A DNA stretch of 64,000 bases from Nocardia jejuensis NBRC 103114 (GTDB lineage Bacteria; Actinomycetota; Actinomycetes; Mycobacteriales; Mycobacteriaceae). The DNA lies in assembly GCF_001613145.1 (NCBI RefSeq), contig NZ_BDBU01000023.1, positions 1-64,000 of the forward strand, read 5' to 3'. The notes below the pieces were generated by a model. It did not search any database. It was given only the letters and a program-made list of their open reading frames with translations, and was not told the origin of the DNA. Both the position numbers and the translations under genes were made by a program. Of the stretch, positions 18,220 through 26,856 are shown one piece after another. How positions within the stretch are numbered: position 1 is the stretch's first letter; each line of letters begins with the position of its first letter.

Positions 18220-19404
18220 ATGCGTTTCCGGTTGCACCGGGTCGTCGTTGTCGCGCTCATCGCGATGGCGGCCTTGGTGCCCGCCGGGTGCGGTGGGGAC
18301 GAAAGCGGTGGGGCGGAACAGGTTTTCGGGGATTATCCGACCCAGCGGATCGATGGGGATTACGACGAGACGCCCAGCCGGGCGCGCGGGATTCTGGCGG
18401 AGTCGATCCGGCTGGGTGAGCGGATCGTGTACGGCGGAGCGATCGAGCCGACACTGACGGCAGGCCGGGGCGGCGGGGTGATCGTCGATCATCGCGGCGT
18501 GACGGACACGCTGTCGGGGGCACAACGATCCGCGCTCGACAAGTACAACGTCATCGCCGGATACAGCGCACTCGCCGCGGACCGGCCATACGCACAAGAC
18601 AACAACCCCGAGGGGTTTCTGTCGGTGGCACTGATCGAACTGCCGGATGAGCAGACGGCAGCGGCGGCAGCAGCCGACATGGAGCGCGCCGACTTCACCG
18701 TCAACGAAGCCAATGCCCCGGTGGCAGTAACCGCATATCCGACGGCACTGAGCCACTGGCGGCCCGGAGTATCCTCGCTGGGGACCTGGATGGCCTCGAA
18801 ATCTATGGTGATCCGGGTACTCGCGACGACCAAGGATCCCGATCTGGGGCGACTCGTGGATATCGTGACCAGAACCCTGCGGCAGCAAGTCGCGAATCTG
18901 GACGGCTTCGTCCCGACTCCGGTCGCCGACCTGCCCGCTGCCAAGCTGGACAGCGACAAACTACTGACACGGATCGTCAAGACCGGCGACTACTCCCCCG
19001 ATGCCTGGAACTTCGCCGTCTACAGGTTGCACGCGTACAGCATCGGCATCCGGAACCCCATGGCGGACGAGCAGGCCCTGCAGGCGCTCGGAGTTACCTC
19101 GATCGCCGTGTCCTACAACAAGTATCTGTTCCGACTCGCCGACGCCAGCAAGTCCGAGCAATTCGTACAGTACCTCGCTTCTGGGACAACAGATTTCGAC
19201 TATCAATCGATGACCGGCATACCCGGGAACACGTCCGTGAGCTGCTACCAAGCCACCAAGACCGCGACGAGAAATCTTGCGGCACGCCACTTCCGCTGTG
19301 TCATCACCCACGGCGAGTTCGTCGTGGAGGTGTACAGCGATCAGGATCTCGACGCGCGGCGATTGGCCGCTGCCCAATACGCGCTGTTAGCAAGTGCCGC
19401 ATGA
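18220..19404 (+). CDS. Secreted lipoprotein of the kinase-associated family, copy 1
   Basis: This is a membrane-anchored extracytoplasmic protein of 394 residues. The ATG at 18220 begins MRFRLHRVVVVALIAMAALVPAGC, a signal peptide with the lipobox LVPAGC, so Cys is lipidated. The rest is soluble, with no enzyme motif I recognise; it resembles uncharacterised actinobacterial lipoproteins. It overlaps the following receptor kinase frame and has a clear paralogue at 43914-45110, which also lies directly upstream of two kinases. The conserved pairing suggests it presents or senses an extracytoplasmic signal for the kinases (inference). Confidence 0.82.
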   Translation: MRFRLHRVVVVALIAMAALVPAGCGGDESGGAEQVFGDYPTQRIDGDYDETPSRARGILAESIRLGERIVYGGAIEPTLTAGRGGGVIVDHRGVTDTLSGAQRSALDKYNVIAGYSALAADRPYAQDNNPEGFLSVALIELPDEQTAAAAAADMERADFTVNEANAPVAVTAYPTALSHWRPGVSSLGTWMASKSMVIRVLATTKDPDLGRLVDIVTRTLRQQVANLDGFVPTPVADLPAAKLDSDKLLTRIVKTGDYSPDAWNFAVYRLHAYSIGIRNPMADEQALQALGVTSIAVSYNKYLFRLADASKSEQFVQYLASGTTDFDYQSMTGIPGNTSVSCYQATKTATRNLAARHFRCVITHGEFVVEVYSDQDLDARRLAAAQYALLASAA

Positions 19405-19447
19405 GGACGGCCGAGAAGAACGCCGACCACCGAGCAGGGGACATCGC

Positions 19448-21334
19448 GTGAAGGCACTGAGCTCCCAGGATCCACGACAGCTCGGACGCTATCGCCTCGT
19501 CGCGGCGGTCGGCCAAGGCGGAATGGGAAGGGTCCTCCTCGGTCAGGCGCCGACCGGAAGACTGGTGGCGGTCAAGCAGATTCATCGGCACATAGCGGGC
19601 AGCCCCGAGTTCCGCGCTCGCTTCCAACGGGAGGTAGCCCTCTGCCGCCAGGTGACCGGGGCATACACCGCCGCCGTCGTGGACAGCGATCCCGAGTCCG
19701 AAACCCCTTGGCTTGCCACCGAATACATTCCCGGCCCGTCTCTGGATACCGTCCTGCGAGAATGCGGCCCCATGGACCTGGGCGGGCTCCGCCTACTGGC
19801 AACCGGTTTGGCGTCGGCACTGCTCGAGCTGGATCGAGCCGGTCTGGTGCACCGAGATCTCAAGCCCGCGAATGTTCTGCTCGCACCCGACGGCCCACGG
19901 GTGATCGATTTCGGCATCGCCCGCGCCCTCGAGGGCGATTCGAAGCTGACCCTCACCGGTTCGATGATCGGCTCCCCCGCGTTCATGTCCCCGGAACAGG
20001 CCGAGGGGCATCCACCCACCGCGGCGGCCGACGTGTTCTCGGTCGGCGCGATGCTCGCCATGGCCGCCACGGGTGCCAGCCCGTTCGCCGGTGACTCGAC
20101 ACCGCAGATCCTCTACAACGTCATGCATTCCACGCCGGACACCACCGGTGCGCCAGCGGGCGTGCGTGAACTCATCGACGCGTGCCTCGACAAAGACCCG
20201 GCGCGACGCCCCACCGCTGCCGAACTTCTCGACGCGGCCGGTGCGATCTCCGCCGAGCCGGTGTGGTCCGCGGAGATATCGGAACTGGTCGTCACGCATC
20301 GCGCGGACGCCGAGTGGTGGATCGAATCGGCCGCGAGAGACACCCGCAATCGAGCTCAACTCGACGCTGCTCGGCAACAGCAGCGACGGACGATCAAGAG
20401 AATCGCTGCTGCGGCCGCAGCAGTCCTGTTCCTGGTCGGCTCAGCGGTGGTGGCGAATCAATGGGCTGGAACGTCCGGTCACGCCACAGCCATGACCACC
20501 CCCACGGTGTCCTTGACAGCTGCGGAACTTCGATTGGTCGATGCCTGCGAGCTGATGAAGAACACGGTCGTCAAAGGACTCGGAAAGACAGTCTCCGAGC
20601 CGGATCCGTATGACGGCCCCCAAAGCTGTCAGGCCAACCTCACCGACGCGTCGGGGAAGGAGCTGACGTTCAAACTCGAGATAGGACGCTCGATCTCAGA
20701 GGCGAAGATGCGGAAGCAGACCACAGGCGATCTGATCGACTGGATGCCGGTGCTGGGGAATCGCAAGGAGACCTCGAGTTGTGAACGGGCCGTCATCACA
20801 CAGGGGGTCGAGCCACTCGCCATCGAGCTCTCCTCCGAGGTACCCGACGGCAACGCCTGTCCTGGGGTCGAGCAGGGACTCACCACCGTAGTGCGTCGGC
20901 TCGCGGTCAATCCACCTCTGCTGCAGACTTCTTCAGAATCGATTCTCCAGGTGGATCCCTGTGCACTGGTGAACCGGAAGGCCGCCCTCTCCGCGGTCGG
21001 CGATCCCGCTATCCGAACCTTGAAAACTCCGCACACCTGCGTCTTCGAGGGAGCCGACTACGACCTGACGGTGTTCCTCGGCGAGGGGCTGCGACCGGAC
21101 AACGGCGTCAACCATTCGAAGAAGGTTCGTATCGGAGGCGTCGACGCCTATGTCGACGCCAACGAATCAGTACGCATTTTTCAGACATGCACAATCAGCT
21201 ATCTGAGTCGCCCGACCGCCGGGAGCAAAGCCGAAATCATGTCCATCAACGTTGCCGGGCTCGATTATGCCGACGGCACGTGTCTTCGCGCAGAACAGGC
21301 ATTCGCGGCCGCCGTTTCCGAGTTGCCGAAGTGA
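19448..21334 (+). CDS. Receptor Ser/Thr protein kinase, type A, copy 1
   Basis: This transmembrane Hanks-type kinase has an N-terminal cytoplasmic kinase (about residues 14-270: GQGGMGRV, catalytic K43 in VAVKQ, HRDLKPANVLL, VIDFGIARAL, SPAFMSPEQAEG), a juxtamembrane stretch, one TM helix near 316-340 and an extracytoplasmic domain of ~285 residues. The outer part contains paired cysteines and two DPCAL-like repeats reminiscent of DUF3558 lipoproteins; no PASTA repeats are seen. The GTG at 19448 matches the start of the paralogue at 41981-43864 (VKALSS/MKGLGS), so 628 residues; the ATG at 19394 is less likely. Its stop overlaps the next kinase start (GTGA). Confidence 0.9.
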   Translation: MKALSSQDPRQLGRYRLVAAVGQGGMGRVLLGQAPTGRLVAVKQIHRHIAGSPEFRARFQREVALCRQVTGAYTAAVVDSDPESETPWLATEYIPGPSLDTVLRECGPMDLGGLRLLATGLASALLELDRAGLVHRDLKPANVLLAPDGPRVIDFGIARALEGDSKLTLTGSMIGSPAFMSPEQAEGHPPTAAADVFSVGAMLAMAATGASPFAGDSTPQILYNVMHSTPDTTGAPAGVRELIDACLDKDPARRPTAAELLDAAGAISAEPVWSAEISELVVTHRADAEWWIESAARDTRNRAQLDAARQQQRRTIKRIAAAAAAVLFLVGSAVVANQWAGTSGHATAMTTPTVSLTAAELRLVDACELMKNTVVKGLGKTVSEPDPYDGPQSCQANLTDASGKELTFKLEIGRSISEAKMRKQTTGDLIDWMPVLGNRKETSSCERAVITQGVEPLAIELSSEVPDGNACPGVEQGLTTVVRRLAVNPPLLQTSSESILQVDPCALVNRKAALSAVGDPAIRTLKTPHTCVFEGADYDLTVFLGEGLRPDNGVNHSKKVRIGGVDAYVDANESVRIFQTCTISYLSRPTAGSKAEIMSINVAGLDYADGTCLRAEQAFAAAVSELPK

Positions 21335-23235
21335 CGACCATCGACCCGCTCACGGCGAACGACCCCGTACACGTGGGTCGCTACCGGATCCTCGGTGTGC
21401 TGGGCGCCGGCGGCATGGGACGGGTACTGCTCGGGGCGGGCCCCGACGGCCGCCTCGTCGCCGTCAAACAGGTCCATCCGCACCTGCTGGGCGAGGCGGA
21501 CTACCGGATGCGCTTCCGCCGGGAAGTCACTGCGGCGACCCGGGTTTCGGGCGCCTTCACCGCACCGGTCGTCGATTTCGACGTCGATGGACCGGAGCCC
21601 TGGCTGGCCTCGCTCTACATCGCCGGAGTGCCCCTCGACGTGGCCGTGGAGCGGCACGGCCCGCTGCCCGCGCCGGCGGTGCGCATGCTCGCCGTCGGCC
21701 TCGCGTCCGCCCTGCGGGCCATCCACGACGGCGGCGTGATCCACCGAGATCTCAAGCCCAGCAATGTCTTGCTCGCCGCCGATGGCCCCCGGGTGATCGA
21801 CTTCGGCATCGCGCAGGCCACCGATAGCACCGTCGGGCTCACCGAAGTCGGCTCGGTGCTCGGTTCTCCCGCGTACATGTCACCGGAACAGGCGCTGGCA
21901 AAGGAAATTTCCTCCGCCAGCGACATCTTCTCGCTGGGCTCTTTGCTGATGATGGCGGCCACGGGAACCGGCCCGTTCACCGCACCGTCCCTGGCGTACA
22001 CCCTGTTCAAGATCGCACACGCCGAGCCCGAAATGGACTCGGTCCCAGCGGAGTTGCGCGAGCTCATCGTCGCCTGCCTGCACAAGGATCCACAGGCTCG
22101 GCCGACCACCGCCCAACTCCTGGACTATCTGAGTCGGCCGCCGGAACCCGCGACCGCATGGCCGGATCCGATCCGCGAGGACATCGACGCACTGTCCCAG
22201 CGCCTGAGCGCCACGGTGACACCGACTTCGGAGTCGAGCACGAAGAGAATGCGCCCCGGCGCGAACCCGCCCACCGGAAGCCCCCGAGCCGTGTCCGCGC
22301 GACTCGGTCGCGCGTCCCGCGCCAAGCGGATACGAATCTTTTTCGCCTGCGTGGCAACGCTGGTCGTGGCTACTCTCGCGGCGCTGAGCATCGTGGCGAG
22401 CACCGAGGATCAGGTGCCGTCGGCGGCATCCGGACCTACGATCGCGGAATTGCGCAAGGCCGACGCGTGCGCGTGGATCCACGAAGCACTCGGTTCCACT
22501 GTTCCGGCGGAGATAGCCGGCAGCTGGCCCACCGATACATCGGAGTGGAGCCGAACAATGACCTCCACGTGGGGGTGCTACATCCGCGCCGGAGAACATC
22601 GGATCACGTTCGAACCGGGCGCCTCCCTGAAGGACTTCGTTCCGATCGATCGCAACGTGGGCGAGATCCGGATGCTCGCAGGCAAAGACAGCTCCTCCTG
22701 TGAGCGGGGAATCGCATCCTCTGGTACGGAACAACAGTGGGGTCCATCTGTCAGCTCGTACGACACGACCGATTGTCCGTTGGCCGAGTACATGCTCAGC
22801 CGATTGGTCACTCGCCCCGAATCCCCGCCGATGTCGAGCGCGAATATTTCGCTGGACCGGGTCGATCCGTGCGCATTGCTCGACCGGGATCTGCTGAACA
22901 GCCGCATCGGCCCGCTGCCCGCCTCCCCGTCAACGATCAGCGCCCACTCCTGCGAATGGGAAGGCTCCTCGACCATTCGGGTGAGCGCGGCGACGGAAGG
23001 TCCGAAAGACCCATCGCAACAGCGCACGATCGACCTCGGGAACGGCGTGCAGATCCTCGCTCCCACAACCGATGCCCGGAATGAGTGCGTCCGCACCTAT
23101 GACTATCGTCCGGTCGAGGACGGCGGAGAACGGCTCGGGATCGCCGTGGGTAGCTACAGCGTGCCGTTCGAAGAGCGTTGCGCCATCGCGGAATCCGTCC
23201 TCGCCTCCATGATCGGCAAACTTCCGCCCCACTGA
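21331..23235 (+). CDS. Receptor Ser/Thr protein kinase, type B, copy 1
   Basis: This is a 634-residue membrane kinase. The cytoplasmic kinase domain shows GAGGMGRV, K46 in VAVKQVHPH, HRDLKPSNVLL, VIDFGIAQA and SPAYMSPEQAL; a single TM helix lies near residues 335-356; the extracytoplasmic part has a duplicated DPCALL/Cys-containing module. The GTG at 21331 overlaps the preceding stop by four bases, so the two kinases are translationally coupled and probably act together. It is more like the kinase at 40071-41984 than like its neighbour, so the pair was duplicated as a unit. Targets are unknown; the nearby ESX apparatus is one possibility. Confidence 0.9.
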   Translation: MTTIDPLTANDPVHVGRYRILGVLGAGGMGRVLLGAGPDGRLVAVKQVHPHLLGEADYRMRFRREVTAATRVSGAFTAPVVDFDVDGPEPWLASLYIAGVPLDVAVERHGPLPAPAVRMLAVGLASALRAIHDGGVIHRDLKPSNVLLAADGPRVIDFGIAQATDSTVGLTEVGSVLGSPAYMSPEQALAKEISSASDIFSLGSLLMMAATGTGPFTAPSLAYTLFKIAHAEPEMDSVPAELRELIVACLHKDPQARPTTAQLLDYLSRPPEPATAWPDPIREDIDALSQRLSATVTPTSESSTKRMRPGANPPTGSPRAVSARLGRASRAKRIRIFFACVATLVVATLAALSIVASTEDQVPSAASGPTIAELRKADACAWIHEALGSTVPAEIAGSWPTDTSEWSRTMTSTWGCYIRAGEHRITFEPGASLKDFVPIDRNVGEIRMLAGKDSSSCERGIASSGTEQQWGPSVSSYDTTDCPLAEYMLSRLVTRPESPPMSSANISLDRVDPCALLDRDLLNSRIGPLPASPSTISAHSCEWEGSSTIRVSAATEGPKDPSQQRTIDLGNGVQILAPTTDARNECVRTYDYRPVEDGGERLGIAVGSYSVPFEERCAIAESVLASMIGKLPPH

Positions 23236-23250
23236 CGCGAAGAGAACCGA

Positions 23251-23278
23251 CGGTCCGGGTCACCCTCCACCCGGACCG
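23251..23278. terminator. Bidirectional hairpin between convergent genes
   Basis: CGGTCCGGGT (23251-23260) and ACCCGGACCG (23269-23278) form a perfect 10-bp stem with an 8-base loop, between the stop of the kinase and the stop of the convergent DUF4254 gene. There is no T-run; it is a likely terminator for both directions. Confidence 0.65.
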
Positions 23279-23288
23279 ACCGGCCCCG

Positions 23289-23831
23289 TTACCAAGCCGG
23301 AAGCCGCCGCCGTCCCGCGAGCACATCGCGCACGAGATCGTCATAGGCATCAGACAATTCAGCCAAATGGTGCCAAGCACCGTGCAGCATCTCATCATTC
23401 GCGTCAAGGGTCATCAACGCGTGATGCGCCCGCACCGAAGCCTCAGCCAGTCGATCGATGACCGATCCGACCGTTTCGGTATGCAAGGTCGCACCCAGCC
23501 GATGCTGGGGTACCGAGCGCACGATCCAGTCGTCGATCGCCATGACCAATTCGGTTCGGCGGCGCTTGTTTTCGATGATGGCGGCCGGTTCGACCTCCGG
23601 ACCGATACCGCCACGCCCCACCAGCCGACGCTCATGCAGGACCGCGAGGTCATGGGCGAACCACAGCAGAGGTCCGCCGATGACCCGATGCCCACGGCAC
23701 GCGCGCATGAGTAGGTCAGAGGTGGGTAATAGACCGGTTGCGAGGGGCTGGGACTCGAGCATCTCCGCATACTGTGCGGAGACGTCGGGCAGCGCCACGA
23801 CGACCGTATTCGATGTCTCCGAACCTGCCAC
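23289..23831 (-). CDS. DUF4254 family protein, copy 1
   Basis: This 180-residue soluble, mostly helical protein has no predicted catalytic motif. The family is recognised from a conserved HTETVGSVIDRLAEASVRAH segment also present in the paralogue at 37913-38362 (HTETLGMVVDRMARFSVDAY). The start is GTG at 23831, with GAGG about 4-7 bases upstream and a good promoter at 23882-23909. It converges on the kinase genes and diverges from the GntR gene. Function is unknown; the duplicates lie at the two ends of the ESX core gene block. Confidence 0.75.
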   Translation of the reverse strand: MAGSETSNTVVVALPDVSAQYAEMLESQPLATGLLPTSDLLMRACRGHRVIGGPLLWFAHDLAVLHERRLVGRGGIGPEVEPAAIIENKRRRTELVMAIDDWIVRSVPQHRLGATLHTETVGSVIDRLAEASVRAHHALMTLDANDEMLHGAWHHLAELSDAYDDLVRDVLAGRRRLPAW

Positions 23832-23881
23832 GTTGCCTCGCGTTCATCGACGAACAACCCCACGCATTCAGGACGTTCATT

Positions 23882-23909
23882 ACAATAAACCTCCGAATGT
23901 CCTTGTCAA
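23882..23909 (-). promoter_or_regulatory. Sigma-70-type promoter for the DUF4254 gene
   Basis: On the minus strand TTGACA (23909-23904) and TATTGT (23887-23882) are separated by 16 bases, about 50 bases upstream of the GTG start at 23831. It is the best consensus housekeeping promoter seen in the window. The divergent GntR gene starts at 23976, so the GntR protein could affect both. Confidence 0.7.
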
Positions 23910-23975
23910 GCCTCACACGGCGGGTCGCGCGCCGGAGTAGACTTCTGAGCCTTGAAGCAACAACCGAGGAGCGAG

Positions 23976-24815
23976 ATGGCGGACGGTCCGAGGTACCAAC
24001 GGATCGCAGACCTCCTCCGCGAGGAGATCCGCGCCGGCAAGTGGAAACCGGGCGATCGACTACCCAGCCACAACGAGTTGGCGGACCAGATGCAGGTGTC
24101 TATCACCACCGCTCGCAACGCCATTCAGGTCCTGGTCGCCGAAAACATCGTCTACACAGCAACTTCGCGCGGAACCATCGTGCGCAGTCACGAGGTGCTG
24201 GAATCGGTTGTCACCAACCACATCCGGCCGGACCGCCCGCCGTCCTCGCACGACATCTTCGTCGAGATCGCCCGGGCGGCTGGCCGCGAGCCATCCAAGC
24301 AGTTCAGCGCAAGGATGGAACCGGCCAGTTCGGAAGTCGCGCACTGGCTGGGCGTGGACAAGGACTCGTGGGTCGTATCCCGCACCGTCATGCAGTATCT
24401 GGACAACGAACCGTGGTCGTGGGAGGTCAGCTTCTACCCGCGAGACCTCGCCGAGGCCACCGGAATCGATTGCCCGCACGACATTCCGGAGGGCACCACC
24501 CGCAGACTCGCCGATCGCGGTTTCGCGGAGACGGCCTACCGCGACACCGTCGTGGCCCGGCCCGCCACCGCGGAGGAGGCGGCCGTCCTCGGCGTGGCCA
24601 CCGGCACCCTGCTGCTGGACCACTTGCGCATCGGGGCCACCCACGAACGCATCACCCGTGTGACTCGGCACCGTTCCACCGCGGCACGCAACCGGCTCGC
24701 CTACGAACTCGGCGACGATCCGGGCACCGATATCATTCGCAAGACTTTGGGCACGCCGCTACCACCGGCCAACTCTCATTCCTTCGAGAATTCCCTGCTA
24801 CCTAGTTCGCCATGA
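23976..24815 (+). CDS. GntR-family regulator with UTRA domain
   Basis: This is a transcription factor of the GntR/HutC subfamily, 279 residues. The N-terminal winged helix-turn-helix reads YQRIADLLREEIRAGKWKPG, then LPSHNELADQMQVSITTARNAI, and the C-terminal ~150 residues are a UTRA ligand-binding domain. I chose the ATG at 23976 behind GAGGAGCGAG rather than the TTG at 23952. It overlaps the following acetyltransferase gene by four bases (ATGA), so the two are coupled. The ligand is unknown. The divergent DUF4254 gene and its own operon are likely targets. Confidence 0.88.
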   Translation: MADGPRYQRIADLLREEIRAGKWKPGDRLPSHNELADQMQVSITTARNAIQVLVAENIVYTATSRGTIVRSHEVLESVVTNHIRPDRPPSSHDIFVEIARAAGREPSKQFSARMEPASSEVAHWLGVDKDSWVVSRTVMQYLDNEPWSWEVSFYPRDLAEATGIDCPHDIPEGTTRRLADRGFAETAYRDTVVARPATAEEAAVLGVATGTLLLDHLRIGATHERITRVTRHRSTAARNRLAYELGDDPGTDIIRKTLGTPLPPANSHSFENSLLPSSP

Positions 24816-25390
24816 CCACGCGCATCCGCCAGGCCCGTCCAGCCGACCTCGGAACGATCTCCAGGCTCCGGCTGCAACGCACACATTGGCTGGCGGCGCG
24901 CGGCAGTGACCAGTGGACACGGGCCGGTAGAGGGCTCCCCATAGAGACTTTCATCCGATCCGTGTCCCGCTCGGTCCGCAACGACGAAACCTGGATCGCC
25001 GAGATCGACGGCATCTCCGTCGGCACCATCACCGTCAACGAACGCGCCGACGAGGGCCTCTGGTCCCCCGGCGAACTGGCCGACGCCGTCGTCATCCACT
25101 ACATGATCGTCGACCTGCGTTTCGCCGGCCACAACATAGGCACCGCCCTGCTCTCCCACGCCGCCGACCTCGCCCGCGCCCGCCATCGCTCCTGGGTCCG
25201 CCTCGACGCCTGGACCACCAACCACGCCCTCCACGAGTACTACCGCCGAGCCGGTTTCACCCTCGCCCGCATAGCCGGCCCCGAAGCCACCGGCCCGTCC
25301 CGAGCCCTCTTCGAAAGGCCCACCGCCAGCTGGGTTCCCACCGCCGCCACCGCCGAGCCCCCGGGACTGAAACCGAAACTGCACGCTTGA
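24812..25390 (+). CDS. GNAT-family N-acetyltransferase
   Basis: It transfers an acetyl group from acetyl-CoA to an unknown amine. The 192-residue protein begins TTRIRQARPADLGTISRLR, typical of GNAT motif C, and has the acetyl-CoA pyrophosphate-binding stretch FAGHNIGTALLSHA near residues 106-119, followed by LDAWTTNHALHEYYRRAGF, the usual C-terminal GNAT signature. Its start overlaps the GntR stop, so it may be autoregulated with it. The substrate cannot be told from sequence. Confidence 0.87.
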   Translation: MTTRIRQARPADLGTISRLRLQRTHWLAARGSDQWTRAGRGLPIETFIRSVSRSVRNDETWIAEIDGISVGTITVNERADEGLWSPGELADAVVIHYMIVDLRFAGHNIGTALLSHAADLARARHRSWVRLDAWTTNHALHEYYRRAGFTLARIAGPEATGPSRALFERPTASWVPTAATAEPPGLKPKLHA

Positions 25391-25429
25391 CATCCCACCG
25401 CTGGCCGCCCGAAGGCGCGCCTGTTGCGA

Positions 25430-26854
25430 TCATGTCCCTGCGGGCTCGGCGATTTGGGCCAGCTCCGGCACTCGGCCACGGGTGACGGAGATGGCCCTGC
25501 CTGCCGGCAGACTCGACGCTCGCACGCCGGAGAGGATCGCGCCCTCCTCACGAGGACCGCTCATGATGAGGGCCGCCGGGGCGCTCCGTTCGAGCGCTTC
25601 GAGCAAGCCGGAGGTGAACGCTCGGCTGATGCCCCGCACGGGGCGGGTGAGTATCACGTGCAACCCGATGTCGCGAGCCCGGGGAAGCAGCTCGGTCAGC
25701 CGAGCCAGCGCGTCAGCCACATCCGGGGTCTCCACCAGGACGAAATCGTCTATGACCAGATAGATTTCGGGACCGGACCACCAGTCCCGCGCCCGAAGCC
25801 GCTCCGGTGTGACGTCCGGTCCGGGAAGCCGCCCGGCGAGATAGTTCACGAGATCGGTGATCATGGCGCACGTCGTCTGCCCGTGCGTCGAGTATCCGGC
25901 CATGTGCTCGCCGTCCACGACGCCGAGCAACGCACGGCGATGATCGATGATGATGATCTTGGCCTGAGAACCGGTCGAGTTCTCGATGATGCCGCGAATG
26001 ACGGTGCGCAGCGTCGTCGTCTTCCCACATTCGCCATCACCGAGAATCAGCAAATGCGTGTCTACACCGAAATCCACCACCAGTGGCCATAGTTCGGGCT
26101 CGACAAGGCCGACAACCACACGGGTCGCCCCCTGCCGCACTCCCCGTTCGCGGGCTTGTTCGAGCACGACGTCCCGCGAGATCGTCGATGGCAGTGTTCG
26201 CGGCGCGGGAGCTGCGCGATCGTGGTATCGAGCCTTCAGCTGGGCTTTGGCCTCGAGAAAGTCCGTGTGCCAGGACAACTCGATCTGCGTGTCCATCAGG
26301 TCCCGCACCGACGGCCGGATGCTCGACGGCCTGACGGAGCTGAGCACGACGTGAATCCCGTACGAAAGCCCCAGTGCCACCAGCTCATCGACCCTGCGCG
26401 CGGACTGTTCGTGATCCCCGGTGAGCCCATCCCACCCGTCGATGACGAGAAAGACATCCCCGAACCGGTCCCGCAGGATCGGATCATCCGGCGTGATCCC
26501 GGCGAGTGCGGCGCGCTTGCGCGATCGGAACTCCACCATGGAACCGATTCTCAGCCGAGCGAACCGCTCCTCACGCTCGCGCAGCAGGGTGAGGAGTTCG
26601 CCGACACTGCGGCGAATCATTTCGTCATCGTGCGTGCAGGCCACCGATCCCACATGCGGCAGCCCCGCGACATCCCGCAGCAGGCCACCACCGAAATCGA
26701 TGCAGTAGAACTGGATCTGCTCCGGCGTGTACCTGATCGCGGCCGACATGATCATCGTCCGCAGGGTGGTGGACTTGCCGCTGCGCGACCCGCCCACCAC
26801 TGCCGCATGCCCCGGTGCGCCATCGATATCGATGATCAGCACGTCGTGTCTCAC
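25430..26854 (-). CDS. Free-standing EccCb-like double ATPase (partial EccC paralogue)
   Basis: This is a 474-residue cytosolic protein of two FtsK/SpoIIIE-type ATPase domains and no membrane segment. Walker A motifs are GGSRSGKST (residues 21-28) and GDGECGKTT (about 272-280); Walker B-like strands are VFLVIDGWD and IYLVIDDF. It starts exactly where the second ATPase domain of the neighbouring EccC begins (MRHDVLIIDI versus RRDVLTINL) and follows it to the end with obvious similarity, but lacks roughly 45-60 residues between the two domains. The GTG start is two bases after the EccC stop, with GGAG inside the EccC end, so it is coupled. In ESX-1 a separate EccCb carries these same two domains; here it coexists with a complete fused EccC. 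It may give a second substrate-recognition module (inference). Confidence 0.87.
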   Translation of the reverse strand: MRHDVLIIDIDGAPGHAAVVGGSRSGKSTTLRTMIMSAAIRYTPEQIQFYCIDFGGGLLRDVAGLPHVGSVACTHDDEMIRRSVGELLTLLREREERFARLRIGSMVEFRSRKRAALAGITPDDPILRDRFGDVFLVIDGWDGLTGDHEQSARRVDELVALGLSYGIHVVLSSVRPSSIRPSVRDLMDTQIELSWHTDFLEAKAQLKARYHDRAAPAPRTLPSTISRDVVLEQARERGVRQGATRVVVGLVEPELWPLVVDFGVDTHLLILGDGECGKTTTLRTVIRGIIENSTGSQAKIIIIDHRRALLGVVDGEHMAGYSTHGQTTCAMITDLVNYLAGRLPGPDVTPERLRARDWWSGPEIYLVIDDFVLVETPDVADALARLTELLPRARDIGLHVILTRPVRGISRAFTSGLLEALERSAPAALIMSGPREEGAILSGVRASSLPAGRAISVTRGRVPELAQIAEPAGT

Positions 26855-26856
26855 GC

